Source: Cyclobacteriaceae bacterium (GTDB lineage: Bacteria; Bacteroidota; Bacteroidia; Cytophagales; Cyclobacteriaceae). Taken from it: a stretch of 64,000 bases of DNA. A program made the position numbers and the translations under genes. The stretch spans positions 1 through 64,000 of the forward strand of contig JANQPQ010000046.1 of assembly GCA_028285445.1 (NCBI GenBank), in the 5' to 3' direction. Below, piece after piece: positions 63,282 through 64,000 of this stretch (positions are counted from its first letter, which is position 1; each line of letters opens with the position of its first letter). The notes beneath the pieces were generated by a model. That model was given only the letters and a program-made list of their open reading frames with translations, was not told the origin of the DNA and ran no database searches.

Positions 63282-64000
63282 ATGGATAAATATTCAGAGT
63301 TAATAGTAAATGCGGTTGACGCCGTAAAAAATGCAGTAGTCAAGATTGATGTATATAAAAGCAGAAGAAGGAGGAAAGTTGCCGCTGGCTCCGGTTCCGG
63401 GTTTATCTTTTCCAGTGACGGCTTCATATTTACAAACAGCCATGTAATTCACAAGGCTGAGGAAATATACGTGAGCCTACTGGATGGCGAGCAGATTAAA
63501 GCAGAGTTAATAGGAGAAGATACTGATACTGACCTTGCGATCCTTAAAATTTATTCCTCAGGGTTTACTTTAACCTCGCTGGGCGATTCAGGCCAGCTCC
63601 AAATTGGTCAACTGGTACTGGCGATTGGGAACCCTTACGGCTATCAGCACTCGGTAACATCAGGGGTGGTAAGTGGCATCGGGCGGTCGTTAAGAACCCA
63701 GAATGGCAGAATTATAGATAATGTGATTCAGTCTGATGCGGCACTCAATCCGGGAAATTCCGGTGGTCCCCTCATTGATAGTCAAGGTACCGTGGTTGGG
63801 GTGAACACAGCAACTTTAAGACCGGCACAGGGTCTCAGTTTTTCAATCAATATTAATATGGCTAAAGACATCGCCGGACAGCTAATACATCATGGCAGAG
63901 TACGCCGGGCATTTTTGGGTGTTATGTTGCAGGAGATAAATCTTAATCCAAGGGTAATTAATTTTCATCGATTAGAAACGAAAAGAGGCCTGTTAGTGGC
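63282..64000 (+). CDS. HtrA/DegP-type serine protease, 5' part (runs off the window)
   Basis: 239 codons are seen before the edge. Trypsin-like S1C protease with catalytic His54 (FTNSHVIH), Asp84 (TDTDLAI) and Ser160 (NPGNSGGPL). Start at ATG 63282; the frame has a stop upstream (63252) and no better start. The N-terminus (MDKYSELIVNAVDAVKNAVV) has no signal peptide or membrane helix, so the protein may be cytoplasmic, unlike most HtrA proteins. A basic stretch KSRRRRK is at 26-32. A C-terminal PDZ domain may lie past the edge. Confidence 0.9.
   Translation, partial: MDKYSELIVNAVDAVKNAVVKIDVYKSRRRRKVAAGSGSGFIFSSDGFIFTNSHVIHKAEEIYVSLLDGEQIKAELIGEDTDTDLAILKIYSSGFTLTSLGDSGQLQIGQLVLAIGNPYGYQHSVTSGVVSGIGRSLRTQNGRIIDNVIQSDAALNPGNSGGPLIDSQGTVVGVNTATLRPAQGLSFSININMAKDIAGQLIHHGRVRRAFLGVMLQEINLNPRVINFHRLETKRGLLV

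Overview
The window looks like chromosomal DNA from a gliding or marine type member of the Bacteroidota, most likely order Cytophagales. Evidence is the GldJ/GldK-type lipoprotein, two very large secreted proteins ending in type IX secretion (T9SS) sorting domains, SprB-type repeats, LytS/LytTR two-component pairs, ECF sigma/anti-sigma pairs, DUF4175 and Ig-like lipoproteins typical of the phylum, and a few promoter boxes of the TAnnTTTG type. Genus cannot be told from the sequence. No rRNA, tRNA, CRISPR, transposase or phage gene was seen.

Layout. 1-360: AT-rich, gene-free DNA with five near-consensus DnaA boxes, a candidate replication origin. 361-8984: leftward run of six genes (DUF4175 protein, RsbW-like ATPase, YbeY, MnmG, SAM methyltransferase, Ig-like lipoprotein) with two parS-like palindromes between ybeY and mnmG. 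9225-11432: exonuclease III operon with an AhpD-like protein, and divergent comF. 11476-14833: GldJ-like lipoprotein and a LytS/LytTR pair. 15026-20689: small genes, mfd, a membrane LuxR-type regulator and a DinB-fold protein. 20796-26495: a secreted repeat protein, a membrane-anchored periplasmic TPR-CHAT protease, and a convergent sigma factor/TPR anti-sigma pair. 26652-40906: a 2188-residue T9SS adhesin plus small lipoprotein, a TPR histidine kinase plus NarL-type regulator, then a second T9SS protein (leucine-rich repeats) plus paralogous lipoprotein. 40995-46173: PadR regulator and FtsX-type permease, divergent from a second sigma/anti-sigma operon with a secreted DUF4097-like protein. 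46212-49294: LytS/LytTR pair in one operon with a paralogue of the secreted repeat protein at 20.8 kb. 49528-64000: mostly household and metabolic genes (AraC/GyrI proteins, prmA, tpiA, zinc alcohol dehydrogenase, gdhA, serine hydrolase, YHS lipoprotein, TAXI-like binding protein, SDR, esterase) and the start of an HtrA-type protease at the right edge.

How parts may work together. The origin and parS signals suggest the window starts next to the replication origin. The 20-50 kb region is dominated by cell-surface biology: signal-sensing membrane systems (two sigma/anti-sigma pairs, a LytTR operon, a TPR kinase) interleaved with surface adhesins, lipoproteins and secreted repeat proteins. The strongest candidate for an undescribed system is the sigma factor / TPR anti-sigma / periplasmic CHAT protease cluster facing the giant adhesin, which could be a proteolysis-gated surface-stress switch. 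The second is the duplicated cassette of T9SS protein, lipoprotein and inverted repeat that flanks a two-component pair. Functional links between neighbours are inference from layout.
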